Shown: positions 35,812-48,109 of the stretch, in pieces
Layout: each line of letters begins with the position of its first letter
How positions within the stretch are numbered: the stretch's first letter is position 1
DNA from: Dicyema japonicum
Taxonomy: Eukaryota; Dicyemida; Rhombozoa; Dicyemidae
NCBI GenBank assembly: GCA_011109175.1
Contig: RDEW01000014.1
Coordinates: forward strand, 196,042-260,041
Direction of reading: 5' to 3'
Length of the DNA: 64,000 nucleotides
Program-made: the position numbers and the translations under genes
The notes under the pieces: model-generated
The model's input: the letters and a program-made list of their open reading frames with translations, nothing else
Databases searched by the model: none
Told to the model about the DNA's origin: nothing

Positions 35812-38800
35812 TCAAAATATCCTAACCAATTTATCAATCACACTCAGCTTTGAGACCAATTGGGGATATTCTTTACTCAAAATGTCAGCCAAAGATATCA
35901 ATTTCTCCTTTCTCTCAATCTCTTGTTTGTATTCATCCTCCAATTTCTGTTCAGATTTCACCCGTCTTTTATATTTCCCGGAAATAATATTTTCATAGTT
36001 CTTTCCCCTCTTCTGCAGTCTCATCAGTCCGTTTGTGATCTGAAATCATTACATAAACAAAACATGTGCTTTCTCGAACATTAATCCATCTAACTCTTGA
36101 TTTCCTATTACATTGGACTCCTTTAGTTCTTCCAATTCCCTACTATCTATCGATGACTTGACTTGTTTGATTTCTTGGTCAATTTTTGCCTCCTCGTTCG
36201 TCAGAGACTTCAACTCCTAAAATGATAATATTTATCAAAACGAGTTTAAGTTCTTTTAAACTCCTCTTCAACTCATTTATCTTTTTCAAAGCTATGTTTA
36301 CCGGCATTTTATCACGTGATCTGATCTCTCCTTTGATCCAAATTGTTTCACGCCTTTTCAATAAAATTTACAACCTCGAAACAGCTTTTTCAGTCTCCTG
36401 TATCAAAATTTCTTGATCACGCCTCAAAATGCTTAAGAGTAACTTCCATTCTATGAATTTCGCATTTCATGGCCTTTATTTCACCATGGTCGACGTCCTG
36501 CTGCACGGTCTCTTTAGTTTCTTTTGTCAGCTTATTTCTCTTTTCCCATAAAAGAACTTCCTTTCTACATTGAATAGCAAAAGTGACTCTGATTCCACTA
36601 AATCACGGAAAATTTGTTCCTTGACTTCCTTTAAGGCTTCCAATTTATTTTCCATGCGAATAGCCTCACTTTCAGCTTCCTTTACTAAATAGATTAAAAA
36701 ACCTTCAATTGCTTTACAAAATCCTTTTCTTTAAGGATCGTTTCTGTTAAAAGCTGCTGTTCATTCTTCTGTTTCGCATAGACGAGAGCATTTAGTTTTT
36801 CAATATCGGATTGCATATGCAGGACGTCTCTTTCCACCATGACGATCTCTCCGAGTTCTTTATCGATATTCCCTACAGATTTATAATAAACCAGACTTTC
36901 TACTCTTATTTTCTTTTTAGAAAGTACTGTGAACTCTCTTCTGAGGGCATTTATCTGTTGTGTCTCGCTTTCAGTAATTTCAGTGTAATGGACAAGCTGT
37001 CGTTGATTTCTAAGCCAGTTGTTTTGCATAAATTTGATTTCATCTTCTTTCGTTTTGATATCGATCTTGTAGTGGTGAAGCTGTCGTTCGATTGGACTCA
37101 ACTCAAGTCCCTATGTTTCAAGTAAAAACAAACCCCTGATTGCTCAATCAACGTTTCCAGACTCTTGTTGAGTAGTTGTATCGTCTGCTGTTTTCGCTCG
37201 ATAATTCTCATCCTTTTGTTTATTTGAGTTTCACTGAGATTAATGTCCCCATTTCGAGATTCAATCGTTTTTTCCAAATCCTCGATTTTTTTCTTGTTCA
37301 CAGTAAGAGCTGCTTCCAAATCCAACTGTTCGAGCGTCTTTTCGGCAATTTTGTTGTCTATTTTCGCAATTTCTGATTCCTAAAAATAAAATATTCGTTC
37401 CAACCAATTCTTGTGTCAGATCACTTAATTTTACGGATATTTTTTTGCTATATTTTGCAGCTTTGCTGACGGATAGTCTCCCACGAATTTTCATTTTGAT
37501 CTCCTCTTCCAGCTTGACTTTTTTCAAATGCGACTTCTCAAGTTCCATGAACAGTGACTCATTCAATTTTTTGTCTTTTTGAAGGTCCTAAAGGGTCATT
37601 TGGATTTTATACATAATTGTATTTATTAAGTCCACTTTCAGTTTCTTGTAGCATAGACGAATATGTCGTGTACTCAACCTTCAAACACTCGTATCTGTTG
37701 TTCTCGAGGTTCAGTTGTTTGTTCGTATTGGCAATCCAAACTTGGATTTTGTGAAGAATCTGAGCCAACTGCTCGTTTTTGACCTGCTCACTGTCAGTTG
37801 ATCTTTTACAATGCTGGATCTCCATTTGCCGAGTCAAAATTGTCTTTTTAGAGTCACTGCCATTTATGGTTATGGTTACTTTATAGCGTCCATCATTTCA
37901 GAATAAATTTCGTTTCGATTCTTTACTCCCAGCAAAGCAGAATTCCACTGCTGGAATATTTTTACTCGCTCCATCTCAGCTTTCTACAAAACATAAAATA
38001 AGGCTAAAACCTGAATCTCAGCCTCAGCATCTTTCAGAATATCCTGAGCAGCTTCTTTTTCAGTTTTCTGAGCCATAATTTTGATATTCAAGCTGTCAAT
38101 TTCCCGTTCGATTCTCGCGCTTTCTTCATTCATACGGTTTAAAAAGAAATCCTAAAAAAGTTAAATTCGTAGTGACTTGTGTCAATTTGTCATCTTGATG
38201 TTGACTGACTTCCTTTTTAGCTTTATCCACTGTTCTTTCTATCAGAGAAACGTCATCTGTTTGACTTCTATGAGCTTTCTCAACGTAGAATAACATCAGA
38301 CTCAATTCATCGGTTTCTTTCATCAATTTTTTAACTTTAAATTCAAAATAGTTTTATAAACCAGTTTTCGAATCTTCATTTTGTTTTTCTGTTAATTTTT
38401 GTACGATTTTCCTCTGCTGATCAATGTTATATATGACTGTTTCATTTGCAAGGGACTTCTCCGCCAATTTCTCAACTAACTCTTCAAGATTTGCCTGCAT
38501 CATTGCTAATTCTTGCTGCCGTTCGTATAGCCGTACTCCAACTTCCTCGCGTTTTTCCTTAGTCTTCTTTAATTGCTCATCCTATATTAATTAATGAACT
38601 ATTCAATGTTTAATTAGTGCTATTCATAATAATGTTTATTAACCAATGTCGCCGTTTCTAGCTCACATTTTTCATATTGCTTTGTTAAGTGTGCACGCAG
38701 CTGATTCTGAAAACGAATCATCAGTGGGTGGTTTGGATCCAAAATCATTATTTCTTCTGGGGGACGTTCATCACGATTTAAGTCATCTTCGTTTTGGATG

Positions 38801-38976
38801 GTATCATCTAGGTTCTCTTCATGATTTCCTTGATCGAAATTATCTTCCTCATTTTCAGTACTGGGTACCTCCTGATTATCCATCATGTCTGGGGACACAT
38901 CATTGTTGTTTAAATTGCTGATTTCTTGATAATCTTCGTTCTCTAATGAAAGCTCTGAAAAATTATCGTCGCTCAT
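35812..38976 (-). CDS. CCDC40: CCDC40, axonemal ruler protein
   Basis: A long coiled-coil gene with many introns; the first is 62 nt (38582-38643) and several others are about 23 nt, for example the one near 37103-37125. After an acidic N-terminal tail comes ILDPNHPLMIRFQNQLRAHL, nearly the LDPEHPLMKRFQ block of CCDC40. Further matches are EEVGVRLYERQQELA, NEQLAQILHKIQ...YTTYSSMLQETES, INKRMRIIERKQQTIQLLNK, LELSPIERQL and the C-terminal LSKEYPQLVSKLSVIDKLV. With CCDC39 it forms the 96-nm ruler that places radial spokes, inner dynein arms and the nexin-dynein regulatory complex on motile axonemes. Start (MSDDNFSE) and stop are clear. It implies motile cilia with a standard axoneme. Confidence 0.92.
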
Positions 38977-39120
38977 TTTTGGTTGCTATATGAGTTACTC
39001 CTAGAGACAAATTTATTGAGAAAAAATAAATATAATATAATTAACCTGTCTATTTTTATTTTAATTAAATTTAATTAGTAATTAATCAGTTATCTTTAGA
39101 ATAATTTTTCAATAGCGCCA

Positions 39121-41236
39121 TGTGGTGCTATGTCACTAATTAGTTGGTTTACTCTTTCTTTCTTGGTGTTCTTTTTTTGGGGTTACTTAATTAGTTGGTT
39201 TACTCTTTCTTTTTTGGTGCTCCCTTTTCGGGGTTATTAAATAAAATAAATTATGTGGTGCTATCTGGCTAGTTATTTTTTTCTTTCGATAGCGTCATTG
39301 GATCCACCTTACTGAGGAGACTCCCAATTCCTGGCCCGTATCAAGAGGATCCAACTATTCTTTTTTCGGGAGACATTGTCGTTATCTGGAGACAAGTTCT
39401 GGAGCACTGGACGAGTCAGGATCAAAGAATTAGGTAGTTTGGTTATCTCTTGGTTATTGGAATAACAATTTTTTAATTTAATAGATTCTCTGAGAAAACA
39501 CTCTCTCGCAGGTACCGGTCTTTTCCTCGTCTGTCAAGGATCACTTAGTTTGTTGAGGATATTCCTTTTCTCTTTTAATCGAGGGATAATAAACTAATTA
39601 AGAATTTTTTGTGATGCCTCGACGGAGAGTTGTCTGATCATAATCCCCCGAGCTCCTATATTTCAGGCTCTTACGGAGAGTGTAGGTTTTACTGTGAGTA
39701 ACCTGTTGTTTTTTTGTGTAAATCAACGTTGAGAACTATTGAGAGAGATGTTTTCGGCCTTTAGTAATTTTATGTTAGTTTTTTTAAAGACAAAATATTC
39801 GAATTCAGAACATGTTTAGAGTTTCAAATGATCTTGATGATTTCCGGTGACGAGTATGAGGAGAGATTATATTCAACGTCTTCTTTGGTCAATACTCACT
39901 GTCTACGATTGAATGTGTCTAATTTTTGTGGTAATTCTCATGTGCTGATTTTTTATCTTCAATTTGAACTATGAAGACGCTGTAAAATTATCATATGGAT
40001 TTAGACTTTAATCAATTTTTGACTAAATGTGAGGCAGTTTGTTAATTTTCACAAAATTCAAAAGGATTTGGCAACGCCCAGAGGGCTTTTAATTTCCTCC
40101 CGAATAGGACCATTAGACCCTTTCTTCCCGGGGTCATTATCGGACTCCATAACAATACTGAACGACCCAGCGAAAAATACAAGGACCTCACTCAGAGAGA
40201 CGGATCAGCCTACCTCTCCCGACGTAACACTCTGCTCCACATCACTTTCATCGAAAATTACCTGGTCAGTCTTTTATGAAACGAGAAGCGATCATAACCC
40301 GATTGTGATGAAGATCAAGTGAGAAGTCAAAGTGAGAGAACACTTACTTGTTATAATTACAAAACTGCTAATTGGGAATTGTATCGCGCAATCCTGAATG
40401 ATAGACCGAAGAATTGTTACTTGGACAGCTTAAAATGGCTAGAAAAAGCGATCAAATACTTTACTCATTCAATCTTAGAAGCAAGACCATTGGCTATTCC
40501 CAAGCATCGTCTAAATTCCTCTAATGGTCGAGGGAAGTCGGCATTGGTAAAAGAAAGAAATCACCTTAAAAAATCCAATTGGATCACATTAGAAACGAAA
40601 CTTCGAATCAGAGCTTTAAACAACGAAATAAAGGCCAGAGAGTTCGAGGCCCAGAAATTGAAGTGGAATCGGATTCTTACAAAGGTAAATCGCAATCGTA
40701 GTACCGGAGAAGTGTGGAAAGCCATCCGAAATGTTGCAAAGTGAGAAGAAGCTTCCCCGAGGATGACTATACTCTACGAGATGTTAACAATTTGATAAAA
40801 TTCTACACAAAAATTTCGTACAAAGAACACAGGAAGTCGGAAGTGTTTCTCTCATCACGCAGAAAACTGAAAAGAATTCTTACCCATTTTACTTCTCGGA
40901 TGAAAAGTGAAGAATGCGCTGCGTTTTACAAGAACAACGTACTCTGCCGACAACATTCCCGTAGTATTATTGAAGAATTAACAAGGCCTTTTATTCTATT
41001 TCGAGAAAAAATATTATCAAAGAAAATTTTCCAGTCGGAGATCCCGGGAAGCTTAAACTTTTGATAACAAATTTCTTAAGTGGACGGAAAGGACGTGTAT
41101 GCCTCGGAGGACTGAAATCAGCCTTGCGTCTACTTTCAAACGGTCTCCCCAAGGATCTCCTTTATCCTTCGCTTTATTCAATTTATACTTACCGACCTCC
41201 CGACACCGGAATCCAATAACGATGTTCTACTCTCAT
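39121..41236 (+). mobile_element. LINE, copy A (5' region to RT, internal deletion)
   Basis: The long 5' leader (39121-40010) is followed by endonuclease remnants (ILNDPAKNTRTSL, SDHNPIVMKIK), a charged linker (KSALVKERNHLKKSNW) and RT scraps (KLKRILTHF). Compared with copy B it lacks about 570 bases of endonuclease: the join at about 40140 shares ATCG with both deletion edges. It stops abruptly at 41236 in TTCTACTCTCAT, exactly at the ambiguous base. Confidence 0.8.
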
Positions 41237-41237
41237 N
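41237..41237. other. Single ambiguous base (n) at a repeat junction
   Basis: The only N in the window lies exactly where copy A stops and the leader of copy B begins. It may mark a scaffold join rather than real sequence. Confidence 0.9.
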
Positions 41238-43960
41238 AATTAGTTGTTTATACTCCTTCCTTTTCGGTGCTCCCTTTTCGGGGTTATTAAATAAAAATAA
41301 ATTATGTGGTGCTATCTGGCTAGTTATTTTTTTCTTTCGATAGCGTCATTGATCCACCTTACTGAAAAGACTCCCAATGCCTGGCCGGCATCAAGATGAT
41401 CCAACTATTCTTTTTTCGGGAGACAATGTCGTTACTGGAGACGAGTTCTGGAGCACTGGAACGAGTCAGGATCAAGGAATTAGTTAGTTTGGTCATCGTT
41501 TGGTTATTGGAATAACAATTTTTTAATTTAATAAATTCTCTGAGAAAGCACTGTCTCGCAGGTACCGGGTCTTTTCCTTGTCTGTCAAGGATCACTTATT
41601 CCTTTTCTCTTTTAATCGAGAATAATAAACTAATTAGGAATTTTCTTGTGATACCTCGACGGAGAGTTGTCTGATCATAATCCCCCGAGCTCCTATACTT
41701 CGGGACTCTTACGGAGAGTGTATGTTTTACTGTGAGTAACCTGTTGTTTTTTGTGTAAATCAACGTTGAGAACTATTGAGAGATATTTTTCGGCCTTTAT
41801 AATTTTTTGTTAGTTTTTTTTTGAATATTCGAATTCAGAACATGTTTAGAGTTTTAAATGATCTTTGATGATTTCCGGTGACGAGTATGAGGAGAGATTA
41901 TAATCTATTCAACGTCTTCCTTGGTCAATACTCACTGTCTACGATTGAATATGTCTATTTTTTGTGGTAATTCTCATGTGCTGATTTTTTATCCCCAATT
42001 TGAACTATGAAGACGCTGCAAAATTATTATATGGGTTTAGACTCCAATCAATTTTTGACTAAATGTGAGGCAGTTTGTTAATTTTCAAAAAATTCAAAAG
42101 GATTTGGCAACGCCCAGAGGTTCTAATCCCTCGAAAAGGACCATTAGACCCTTCCCGGGGTCATTATCGACCCCGGCGATGTGTTCAAAAAGTCCAAACA
42201 TTCCCGGAGAAAACCCTCAGCCCACTGTGGAGAAAGAAGTTTACTGCTCTCCAATTGAAACATCAACGGAATTAATGGAAGGTCAGGGAACTCCTTTCAA
42301 TCCTGGCAAATCAGAAGATCGATGTGGCCATGATTCAAGAAACTAAACTCCGCATGCATGATTCCACTCCTTCATTCTCTGGATACGAGGCAATTAGGAT
42401 AGACCGTAAAAAGAGAAGAGGGGGTAGACTACTTACTCTATTCAAAAAGAACCTAAAATGCAGAGACATTACTTCGGAAGTGAGGAAACTTGTTGGAAAT
42501 GACGAGGTTACTGAGGCAATTGGAATTTCGCTTAGGACAACGAAAGGAAATATGTGCCTCGTGAATATCTACTTGCCTCTTCCCGGCTCCTGCCCAAAGG
42601 ACTATGTTATTCCAAACCTATCAAGATTGGCTATCTACGATGAGATCAATCATATGTGGAGATTTAAACGCAAAGCACCCATTATGGTTGTCAACCCAAC
42701 AGGCCGACACGAGAGGGAAGCTATTGTTATTGAAATCGGACTCCCTAACGATTCTGAACGATCCAGCGAAAAATACAAGGACCCCACTCAGAGAGACGGA
42801 TCAGCCTACCTCACCGATGTAACACTCTACTCACATCGCTTTCATCAAAAATTGATTGGTCAGTCTACTACGAAACAAGAAGCGACATAACCAATTGTGA
42901 TGAAGATCATGAGAGTCAAGTGAGGAGAACGCCTACAAGTTATATTACAAAGCTGCTAATTGAGAATTGTATCGCGCAATCTCTGATGATACACTGAAGA
43001 ATTGTTACTTGGACAGCTTCAATTCGTTAGAAAAAGCGATCAAATGCTTTACTTGCACAATCCTAAAAGTAAAATCATTGGCTATTCCCAAGCATTGTCT
43101 AAATTTCTCTAATAGTCGAGTGAAGTCGGTATTGATTAATAAAAAAATAACCTCAAAAAATCTAATTGGATCAAATTAGAAACGAAATTCCGGATCAGAG
43201 CTCTAAACAACGAAATAAAGGCCAGAGAGTTCAAGTCCCAGAAATTGAAGTGGAATCGAATTCTTACAAAGGTAAATCGCAACCGTAGTACCGGAGAAGT
43301 GTGGAAAGCTATACGAAATGTTGCAAAGGGAGAAGAAACTTCCCCCGAGGATGACTATACTCAACGAGACGTTAACAATTTGATAAAATTCTACACAAAA
43401 ATTTCGTACAAAGAACACAGGAAGTCGGAAGTGTTTCTCTCATCACGCAGAAAACTGAAAAGAATTCTTACCCATTTACTTCTCGGATGAAAAGTGAAGA
43501 ATGCGCTGCGTTTTACAAGAACAACGTACTCTGCCGACAACATTCCCGTAGTATTATTAAAGAATTAACAAGGCCTTTGATTCTATTTCGAGAAAAAATA
43601 TTATCAAAGAAAATTTTCCAGTCGGAGATCCCGGGGAAGCTTAAACTTTTGATAACAAATTTCTTAAGTGGACGGAAAGGACGTGTATGCCTCGGAGGAC
43701 TGAAATCAGCCTCGCGTCTACTTTCAAACGGTCTCCCCCAAGGATCTCCTTTATCCCTCGCTTTATTCAATTTATACTTACCGACCTCCCGACACCGGAA
43801 TCCAATAACGATGTTCTACTCTCATATGGGGACGATGAGACTCCATCCACCCCGAGGGATTCTCCCGAATCTCCTTTTCGCAGAGTTGACAACCATTGAG
43901 ATCCACTTGATCCTGTCACCTGATCGAATCTCAGTGATTAATGCTTTGAAGGACAGCAGA
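41238..43960 (+). mobile_element. LINE, copy B (same family, endonuclease kept)
   Basis: It repeats copy A from the leader onward with small indels. The endonuclease reads VAMIQETKLRMHDS (near 42330), MCLVNIYLPLPGSCPKDY (near 42555) and GDLNAKHPLWLS in the adjoining frame (near 42655). RT scraps include LLSNGLPQGSPLSLALFNLY (near 43720). Where copy A ends, copy B runs on (TCATATGGGGACGATGAG, a degraded YADD-like site), showing that copy A is truncated at that point. Frameshifts make it inactive. The insertion lies about 140 bases upstream of the CCDC40 start codon if copy A is included. Confidence 0.8.
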
Positions 43961-46065
43961 TGAGCAGGAACATTTCCCACAGGAGATCGTATATTAGTAC
44001 CATTGGCATCATGTAGTCCAGAAGACACACTTCTCACGTCTAATTGGTTTCTATCTTCAATATTCTCTGTAAGACGGCCCTCAGGATTTGTTTGCAAACT
44101 GGTGAAAACAGACGTACACACCACCACTAGCACAAAAACTATTTCCTAATAGCTTTAATAATATAGAAAATACAAACCTGTCATTAAATGAAAACTGTTA
44201 ATGCACAAAAAACAAATTATAATGTGTAATTTAAAATGAAATCAAAAAAACTAACAAAATAATTATGTATTATTTTAGGACAATTTTATCTTTGAAATAG
44301 GACAAATATGAAATTGTCCTATTTTTTGTCCTAAATAGGTCAATTTTCGCACTAGTGATTACCGAATGATCATCTTACCTTTAGAATCTCGCAACTATGG
44401 GCTGAAGTTCGCTATTCACAAAAGTTATTGGAATTCAATCCACAAATGTTATCGAGATAACGACCGAATGATAGTCCTGACACACGTGGGAGCTTTAGCA
44501 TATTTGACTATTTGTTCCAATGATAATGTTAATAATACGGTTATTTCTTTCAAAGACTTTCATTAATTTGCAACTGTTCACTGTATCGAAGGTTCTGGAA
44601 AGTTATATACTCAGGATATGAATGCACGTTTGTATTTTTGGCACAAGGCCCCGAATCACCTGTGCGTCTGAATAGTTTCTCCAATAAACCTTCGGAATCC
44701 ACTCTGGTTAAAAGACTGATATTTGTCGACCTTATGCCTGATTCTATCAAAGATAACGATTGGCAGTGTTTTTCGTAAGGTAGGTAGAATAATTATTGAC
44801 GTAAACTGTTTATGGAGCCTTTAGGCTTTCAAAATTCTGTGTTAGAACTAGTGTCCCTAGCCAAAAGGATTGGGATTGTCCTGCGTTGCTAATCGATGAG
44901 GAATTTTGTTATCGATGTTGTAGTTCAATTGGTTAGTACTTCAATAGTTCTGTTGATATTCGACAGATGGGAGATTTTCAGATATTAAGCCTTCAAATTG
45001 TAGATGTTGTGTTATCGGATTTTTAGGCCAACGAGACTACTTTTGACTAGAATATGGTAGCCTGTTTTGTGTACAATTAGTAATATTTCGAAATCTTCCA
45101 ACAAAAAGGTCATCTCGTTCTTGACATATTGTGCATTCTCTTTGCAAAAATCGAAGGAATTAAAAACCATCCGCGAATTAGAAAGATCAAAATATCATTA
45201 GCTGTTCTTCCTCTATTCAGTAGGCAAATCACTTTGAATATTTTCGCTCCGTTTCTATATTTTTCAATTTCGTTTCCCAGTGCTACAATTTTCTTCTTTT
45301 CGGATATTCTTTGTTGCTGTCTAATTCGCGGATGGTTTTTAATTTCTTAGATTTTTGTGGGTTTGTTGAGCTTTCTGCTGTAGTCGATTTGTGGATGTGA
45401 AAACTTTAATTATATTGAAGTATCGTTGACTGGTTTCGATATCTTTTCTTGCAACCTTCTTGGTTGTGATGAGTGATTCCTTCCACCATTCTATGTGGAA
45501 GATAAATTTTCAAGTTGTTTGATATATTTAATCAAGGAGACCTTGTATCCTTCTTGGATTGTTTCGTCACGCACTAGGCTTTCCAATGCAAATCTGTGCT
45601 ATTATCTTTTTCTTCCAGAAATACCAAAAGCACACTTCATACTATTCTGGATCCGTGGAATTCACGTGACTAGGATTTTAAGTCAACTATTAATCTTTTT
45701 GGGCTTTACCTGCATGCCACGTATTGATTTGGCTGTTTATCTAGGTTAGGGTCCATTCTGGTTTTTTCTATTCCTTGTCCACGTGGGTATGTCTCTTGCT
45801 GAATGTTATAATATTGTGTTACAGATACAAATACTTCAGTCGACCAAGTATCCACCAGGAAGGTTCCTTCTGTTTTTTTCATGTAAACCAATAAAATATT
45901 CTCCATCATGTTCTTTCCCCACTCTTGAAGTCGAGACAGGGACAATTTTGCGCACACATGTGAGAAATCTTCATAAACCACGTATAACTTGTCTATTTTG
46001 GGAGGATAAATATTTGTAGGAGATATTGCTTTTATCGTAAATTTTTATTAGACAATAATAAAGCC
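43961..46065. other. Retroelement debris and unassigned AT-rich sequence
   Basis: The minus strand between about 44560 and 46000 has short coding-like pieces with the charged, Lys/Glu-rich texture of LINE linkers, but no diagnostic motif. A perfect small inverted repeat, ATAGGACAA...TTGTCCTAT, sits at about 44297-44323. No host gene was recognised. Confidence 0.3.
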
Positions 46066-46376
46066 ATTTCACGAGAGCTATAATATTTATAGCTCCGCAT
46101 AGGCAGGACACATACTTTATTTAAGTAAAGAACAGTTAATTTTAACTAATCGTAGAACCAAAGAATGATCTTCACTTCTTTTTTTCTTTTTCTTGTGTGT
46201 GGGTCATTTCTAGACAATCCAGTTCCGCAGTGAGTATCCACTGATGACGGCGTCACTCGTCAAACCCTTTTGGCATCGTAGATGCGTGGAACCTTCCACC
46301 AGATAAACAGCAGCGAGAATCGAACCCGTAACCTAAGTCACTTTAGCCCGACATATAACCACTATGCCACCGGCTG
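46066..46376 (-). repeat. tRNA-derived SINE (copy 2)
   Basis: Reverse complement of the copy at 33342, about 85-90 percent by eye over its full length, including the CCGCATAGGC motif near the 3' end and the GGCTTTATTATT terminus. The A box reads GTGGCATAGTGGTTAT. Target duplications are no longer visible. Confidence 0.85.
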
Positions 46377-46599
46377 TCCTACATTAGAATATTCTAACTC
46401 CGGCTGATTACGCAATGGAAACTTACTTAACGCCAATCATTCATATGAACTCATACTGAGAATAACCCTGTCTTTAACGAGATGGCCTACAAAAGATAAG
46501 GATTAAATTGTAAGACCAGAAAGATTTGAAAATTCACAACAGAGAGGAGTAGATAAAACTAGTTATTCGGATCTGGTGCAAGTCAACACAAAAGAAATA

Positions 46600-47095
46600 T
46601 TAATGATTGAATAATATGCTATCGAGACAACTAGATGAATAAACAGGAAGTTTTTGCTTTTTTCTGAAGAGTCTTGGACGTCTGACTACATTTAGAAGAA
46701 ATAGCTTTCGTAAAACCCATGGGTTCTTCGAGTTGTTCTCTATTGCCATCGTGAGAATCAACGCTGTGTTTATTATGTCAACGGGGGTCAATAGATTTTT
46801 ACTATCCCTGGATATACATGAAAGAGTTTTTATCCACTTACCCAGTCTGAATGATACGTCCGTCATATTGTGGGAACCCATTTACTGGACTGGAGAAGAG
46901 AGGGCTCCTTTTTGAATGCCGCCCACTTACTGGGCATCTCCTGAGTTAACTAATTAGATGATCCCAGCCACTAAAATTATAGAATTCTTCTAGCGTGATC
47001 CACCAGCGATCCCATCGTTTCTTGAAGTTCTTCCGAAAATGTCGACAAATGAACGACGAACGTTTTATAAATGGTTTAGTTTAAGAATGATTGTA
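46600..47095 (-). CDS. Uncharacterised spliced gene
   Basis: On the minus strand the exons HFRKNFKKRWDRWWITLEEF, FSSPVNGFPQYDGRIIQTG, NLLTPVDIINTALILTMAIE and LPVYSSSCLDSILFNH (stop at 46600) join in frame across introns of 21, 34 and 26 nt with GT-AG ends. The intron at about 46815-46848 has a GTAAGT donor and an exact phase match. The start is not seen; it lies upstream of about 47095. I do not recognise the protein: it has a basic, Trp-rich segment and no obvious signal or membrane segment. The consistent splicing argues for a real gene. Confidence 0.45.
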
Positions 47096-47330
47096 CGAAG
47101 AAAACTAAGATCGAGAAATCAAAAATAATGATCTTTTCATGTGAAACTTGAACCTCTGCAGAAAGAAAAACATCGCTTTTAATAAAAAAATGAAAAACCT
47201 TTTGACATGTGACCTTGCAATTTATTTTTGCTGTAAAATTTAATATTTATTTATTAAATTACTGAATAAATATTTAATATATTTTTTAATAAAATTGAAT
47301 ATATTTGAATCTGAATAAATTTTGACCTAA

Positions 47331-48109
47331 ATGATTTCTTTCATAAGTTTTACCTTAATTTAACATATTTAGTTTTTCTAAAATTTTCGACTGGGGATGA
47401 TTTCATGGATTTACTAAATGGAAATAAGAAAGTAGTCCTCAATAATGCTGTCGCAATGTGGACCGCAGAGGTCGATGGGGTTGTTAAAGGTATTTTGGAA
47501 GGTGTAATAACCATCAAATATATGGACGACAATAGTGAAGTAATAAATATTTATAATACGAGTTCGTAACTTATACTTTTAGTCAGAATGATACTTTGTC
47601 CTTTATAAGTGATGGAACAGAAAATATCTTTGAATTAACTGCAAATGAAAGTTCACTGAAATTTTACGTTGTAAGCAATATAAATGGAAGCTATGTGAAC
47701 CGAACAGAACTTGAACTAGGTAAAAATGGCTTTTTATGTAGCTGAGGGAGGACAGTCTATTAATTACACTTCTTATGGAAATTTTGACGATAAAGGCTAT
47801 TACTCGTGTAAGAATCAAAAAATTGTCTTTAATTCTTATGATTATGTCATCTTCACCAACATCAAAATGAATTTTTCTAAAGACGACAAAATCAAAAAAT
47901 TTGTCGGAGAAAGTTTGAGATTTTTATTAGCTTGCATAGATAATAGTTGTTTCTCCCAAAACCAAGATAAATTTCCTGCACGTTTTTTAGCAAAAATATT
48001 TGGATCTGTGTCTGCGGCCATTGTTACGATGATTGTGATATCTCTTTTCGTTGTTCGGCGATATCAATATGGATATGAATGTGATGAGTTGGAATTCAGG
48101 TCAATGTGA
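47331..48109 (+). CDS. LAMP-like type I membrane glycoprotein
   Basis: Four exons (47331-47346, 47373-47539, 47563-47719, 47742-48109) with introns of 26, 23 and 22 nt encode 235 residues in an exact frame. The N-terminus MISFIIFLKFSTG is a short signal peptide. The lumenal part has about six N-glycosylation sequons (NDT, NES, NGS, NRT, NYT, NFS) and few cysteines (YYSCKN, LLACIDNSC). One membrane segment (IFGSVSAAIVTMIVISLFVV) is followed by a short cytoplasmic tail, RRYQYGYE and an acidic end. This layout and the strand pattern suggest the lysosome-associated membrane protein family. A classical GYxxI tail signal is absent. An alternative splice at the last exon would end the protein as LEFS. 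Another single-pass glycoprotein family is possible. Confidence 0.55.

Noticed and set aside
44297-44323. Small perfect inverted repeat as a terminator or regulatory hairpin
   Set aside because: A 9-bp stem in AT-rich DNA with no gene ending nearby is expected by chance.
47540-47579. A 17-nt intron ending TTTTAG in the LAMP-like gene
   Set aside because: A 23-nt intron ending at 47562 gives the same frame, keeps FVTYTF as coding, and matches the usual size.
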